Assembly: GCA_002296525.1 (NCBI GenBank)
Contig: DBIA01000003.1
Span: 1 to 8,215, forward strand
From: Candidatus Neomicrothrix sp. UBA814
GTDB taxonomy: Bacteria > Actinomycetota > Acidimicrobiia > Acidimicrobiales > Poriferisodalaceae
DNA: 8,215 bases
Direction: 5' to 3'
Shown: piece by piece, positions 6,455 to 8,215 of the stretch
Layout of the letters: every line of letters starts with the position of its first letter
Position numbering within the stretch: position 1 is the first letter of the stretch
Notes under the pieces: model-generated
What the model saw: the letters and a program-made list of their open reading frames with translations, nothing else
Databases searched by the model: none
Told to the model about the DNA's origin: nothing
Translations under genes and position numbers: made by a program

Positions 6455-6901
6455 TCACTGGCACGAGGTGCAAGTACCCAAAACATCGAGTCGGTGGTTA
6501 TCGATGTCGAAACTGGTTTTCTTGGCAGCTTGCCGAAGTGAAAGGTCAAGGCTCTTTTCAATGTTTGCTGGTAACGAAAAGTCAGCTATATCGCCACAGC
6601 TGTTGCAGATGATGTGATGGTGGTGCTCGGTGATGTGCTCAGCTAATTCAAAACGAGCAAATTCGTCGTTAGTAGCGATGCGAGTGACCGCACCAGCTTC
6701 CTCAAGAACGTTCAGGTTGCGATAGACGCTGGACTGCACTAGTGACTTGTCCGAAGCAATGATTTGGTTGTTTGTTAAGGGTTTGCCGGCTGCTCGTAGC
6801 ACCTTGACTAAGCGTCGTCGCACCGGCGAGTAACGTTGGCCGGCCGTTCGTAGCAGAGCGGCTACTTTGTCATCAATTTCTGCGATGGGTACTGTTCGCA
6901 T
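6455..6901 (-). CDS. zur: Fur-family metalloregulator, probably Zur
   Basis: The 148-residue protein is of normal Fur-family length. Residues 15-85 are the winged-helix DNA-binding domain: RYSPVRRRLVKVL, then SSVYRNLNVLEEAGAVTRI (57-75), the recognition-helix and wing region shared by the family. The C-terminal dimerisation and metal domain holds EHHHHIICNSCGDIADF (92-108), with His93-96 and the CxxC pair Cys99/Cys102, and a second CxxC (Cys144/Cys147) at the very end. The four cysteines would form the structural zinc site. It lies 57 bases downstream of the ABC ATPase on the same strand, so the two are likely one operon, with a binding protein divergent. Zur rather than Fur or PerR is inferred from the neighbouring ZnuA-like protein with its His-rich loop; sequence alone does not fix the metal. 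The expected role is to repress zinc uptake when zinc is sufficient, including its own operon. No strong SD is seen before ATG 6901. Confidence 0.85.
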   Translation of the reverse strand: MRTVPIAEIDDKVAALLRTAGQRYSPVRRRLVKVLRAAGKPLTNNQIIASDKSLVQSSVYRNLNVLEEAGAVTRIATNDEFARFELAEHITEHHHHIICNSCGDIADFSLPANIEKSLDLSLRQAAKKTSFDIDNHRLDVLGTCTSCQ

Positions 6902-6958
6902 GTGTTCAGCTTAATAAAGAATTTGCTCTCAGATGATCTTCGGCTGCTAGGTATCTGT

Positions 6959-7714
6959 CTAGTGAACGTGGTGAGGGTCATCAAGAATTAGGCTCTGTCC
7001 AACACGAATGTGCTGACCTCCGAACGCGTCTTGTAGGTGTTGCTCGGTTAATACTTCATGTGGGCTGCCCACGCAGCATGGTCGAGTGCACACAAGAAGA
7101 ACCTGATCGGAATTGCGAGCGTCATCAAGGTTGTGGGTGGTAACGACCACAGTTTTCCCAAGCGCTTTCTCTTCTTCGATCGCACTCAGAATCAAGGAAC
7201 GAGAAACGATGTCGAGTCCGTTGATTGGTTCGTCAAGTAGAAGAACCTCGGCTTCTTGGGCCAGACCTTGCGCGACGAGTACGCGTTGGCGTTCGCCTCC
7301 CGAGAGCTCATGGAACTGAGAGCGGGTCAGATGTTCGATGTTCATTCGCTCGAGCGACTTTTGGATGATTTCGCGGTCAGGTGCTCGGAATCGTTTCAAG
7401 AGCCCTTTTCTGTAATAGCGCGCGAGGGAGACTACATCTTGCACTGTCATTTGAAGAGATCGGTCGACCTGCGTTGCTTGGAGCACCAACGCTGGGGTTC
7501 CGCCCTCAATAGTGAATGTGCCGCCACTTAATTCGACTGTCCCTGCTAGGGCGTTGAGTAGGGCTGACTTTCCGGCGCCGTTGGGCCCAATCACGCTCAG
7601 GAGAGACCCCTTAGGCACCTGAAGGTTTACGCCTGCAAGGGCCAGGGTTGCACCGTAGTGAACCTGCAGGTTGGAAGCGGTGATCGCGTTTGTCACAGAT
7701 TTCAGGCTAGGCAT
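6959..7714 (-). CDS. znuC: Metal ABC transporter ATP-binding protein (ZnuC-like)
   Basis: The 251-residue ATPase is complete. Walker A is GPNGAGKS (43-50), the Q-loop is around Gln79, the signature is LSGGERQR (137-144), Walker B is VLLLDEP (157-163) and the switch histidine is His194 in TTHNLDD. This is the normal set for an active importer ATPase. Length and the short C-terminal extension match the zinc/manganese (ZnuC/MntB) group. The tail is His-rich (DDPHHVH). The start ATG 7714 lies in the divergent spacer; upstream bases include GAGAA but no strong SD. It is the first gene of the minus-strand unit followed by the Fur-family gene. It should power uptake with the divergent binding protein and a permease that is not in the window. 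Zinc is preferred over manganese because of the partner proteins; the ATPase itself does not tell. Confidence 0.88.
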   Translation of the reverse strand: MPSLKSVTNAITASNLQVHYGATLALAGVNLQVPKGSLLSVIGPNGAGKSALLNALAGTVELSGGTFTIEGGTPALVLQATQVDRSLQMTVQDVVSLARYYRKGLLKRFRAPDREIIQKSLERMNIEHLTRSQFHELSGGERQRVLVAQGLAQEAEVLLLDEPINGLDIVSRSLILSAIEEEKALGKTVVVTTHNLDDARNSDQVLLVCTRPCCVGSPHEVLTEQHLQDAFGGQHIRVGQSLILDDPHHVH

Positions 7715-7720
7715 CGAAAC

Positions 7721-7728
7721 TGGTTCTC
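7721..7728. promoter_or_regulatory. TGGTTCTC half-site near the ATPase start
   Basis: TGGTTCTC (7721-7728) is the inverse complement of GAGAACCA (7783-7790), part of the palindrome near the binding-protein promoter. It lies just seven bases upstream of the ATPase start codon. A further CATTCTC (7757-7763) matches CATTCTC at 7789-7795, 32 bases away. These may be extra contacts for the same regulator; short A/T-rich words can recur by chance. Confidence 0.35.
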
Positions 7729-7775
7729 AATCTCAACTAATAGAATTAATTTGCTGCATTCTCGCAATTCTTGAT

Positions 7776-7781
7776 TATAAT
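7776..7781 (+). promoter_or_regulatory. Consensus -10 box of the binding-protein promoter
   Basis: TATAAT is a perfect -10 hexamer. A weak TTGCTG (7751-7756) lies upstream at a long 19-base spacing. The predicted start near 7788 falls inside the palindrome at 7783-7795. ATTATAAT (7774-7781) is self-complementary, so the same box could also serve the minus strand. Confidence 0.5.
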
Positions 7782-7782
7782 C

Positions 7783-7795
7783 GAGAACCATTCTC
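7783..7795. promoter_or_regulatory. Fur-family-like operator palindrome
   Basis: GAGAA-CCA-TTCTC is a perfect 5-bp inverted repeat around a 3-base centre. Written as a 7-1-7 site it is CGAGAAC-C-ATTCTCA; the right half fits the TGAGAAT-n-ATTCTCA form of Fur-family boxes fully, and the left half differs at two positions. It lies directly behind the -10 box, where a bound repressor would block transcription. The Fur/Zur-type gene is nearby, so autoregulation of both divergent units is likely but inferred. Confidence 0.5.
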
Positions 7796-7814
7796 ATTAT
7801 TGACCGGAGGCTTC

Positions 7815-8215
7815 GTGCGCGCAATTTCATCCAAGTTGGTTTTACTTCTGGCTGCGTTCCTTTTCGTTTTGACTGCTTGTGGGGGCGACGACACTTCATC
7901 TGATGGAGGTCAACCAACAGTGGTCGTGACGACCAACATTCTCGGCGACGTAGTTCGCCAAGTCGCCGGAGACCAGGTGAATGTTGAGACCATCATGCCA
8001 GCAGGGGCCGATCCGCATGTGTTCCAAGCCTCAGCGCAACAAGTAGACCTCATGATGAAGGCTGATTTGTTGATATCGAACGGCGAGGATTTCGAGGAAA
8101 GACTGCTCGACGTCTTGGCCTCGGCTGAAGAAGACGGCGTTCCGGTTTTTGAAGCGATGTCACATGTCCGAGCTTTGGAATTCGGCGAAGACGACCATGA
8201 CGATCATGATGACCA
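7815..8215 (+). CDS. znuA: Metal ABC transporter substrate-binding lipoprotein (ZnuA/TroA-like), partial
   Basis: An open frame from GTG 7815, four bases after GGAGG (7806-7810), runs off the right edge after 133 residues. Residues 1-21 are a signal peptide with lipobox LTAC and Cys22, so the protein is a membrane-anchored binding lipoprotein. The mature start VVVTTNILGDVVRQVAGDQV (36-55) and IMPAGADPHVFQ (60-71) are hallmarks of cluster A-I metal-binding proteins; His68 is the first metal ligand. ADLLISNGEDFEERL (84-98) is the usual next strand and helix. The visible part ends in GEDDHDDHDD (124-133), the beginning of a His/Asp-rich loop typical of zinc-specific ZnuA and usually absent in manganese or iron homologues. 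The remaining ligands lie outside the window. It captures zinc for the ATPase encoded divergently; a permease gene may follow it. Confidence 0.88.
   Translation, partial: MRAISSKLVLLLAAFLFVLTACGGDDTSSDGGQPTVVVTTNILGDVVRQVAGDQVNVETIMPAGADPHVFQASAQQVDLMMKADLLISNGEDFEERLLDVLASAEEDGVPVFEAMSHVRALEFGEDDHDDHDD

Noticed and set aside
7702..7917. Minus-strand frame across the divergent promoter
   Set aside because: It would cover the promoter, operator and signal peptide region of the binding protein and has no domain features.

Overview
The window reads as part of a free-living, probably marine bacterium with moderate GC. I lean towards an uncultured actinobacterium (Acidimicrobiia-like) because of the frequent GTG starts, the Thr/Ser-rich linkers after lipoprotein signal peptides and the gene content. 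This is inference from style only; a chloroflexal lineage is not excluded. There is no rRNA, tRNA, CRISPR array, integrase or transposase. No gap without a gene exceeds about 125 bases.

Left part (1-3303). A minus-strand lipoprotein with an M23/LytM-like region leaves the window at its left edge. It diverges from a plus-strand pair: a cytoplasmic FAD-dependent oxidoreductase with an N-terminal carbohydrate-binding-like beta domain, then an alpha/beta hydrolase that starts at its stop codon. The 117-base divergent spacer holds two nearly identical 14-bp tandem repeats. It also holds a set of AGGAG/CTCCT words that could hide the ribosome binding site of the oxidoreductase.

Middle part (3426-6384). 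Three separately spaced plus-strand genes follow. The first is a lipoprotein with a beta-sandwich (PPC-like) domain and an SGNH/GDSL-like hydrolase domain. The second is an M23 (LytM-type) lipoprotein with all four expected zinc/catalytic residues. The third is a soluble protein of about 208 residues that I cannot name; it looks like two alpha/beta halves. With the left-edge gene this makes three exported lipoproteins of hydrolase type, pointing to envelope or polymer processing outside the membrane.

Right part (6455-8215). This is a metal-uptake locus, most likely for zinc. A Fur/Zur-family repressor and an ABC ATPase lie on the minus strand. A ZnuA/TroA-like substrate-binding lipoprotein diverges on the plus strand and leaves the window inside its His/Asp-rich loop. 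The 100-base spacer carries a consensus -10 box, a Fur-family-like palindrome at the expected transcription start and further TTCTC half-sites, as expected for autoregulated zinc uptake. No permease gene is inside the window; it may follow the binding protein to the right.
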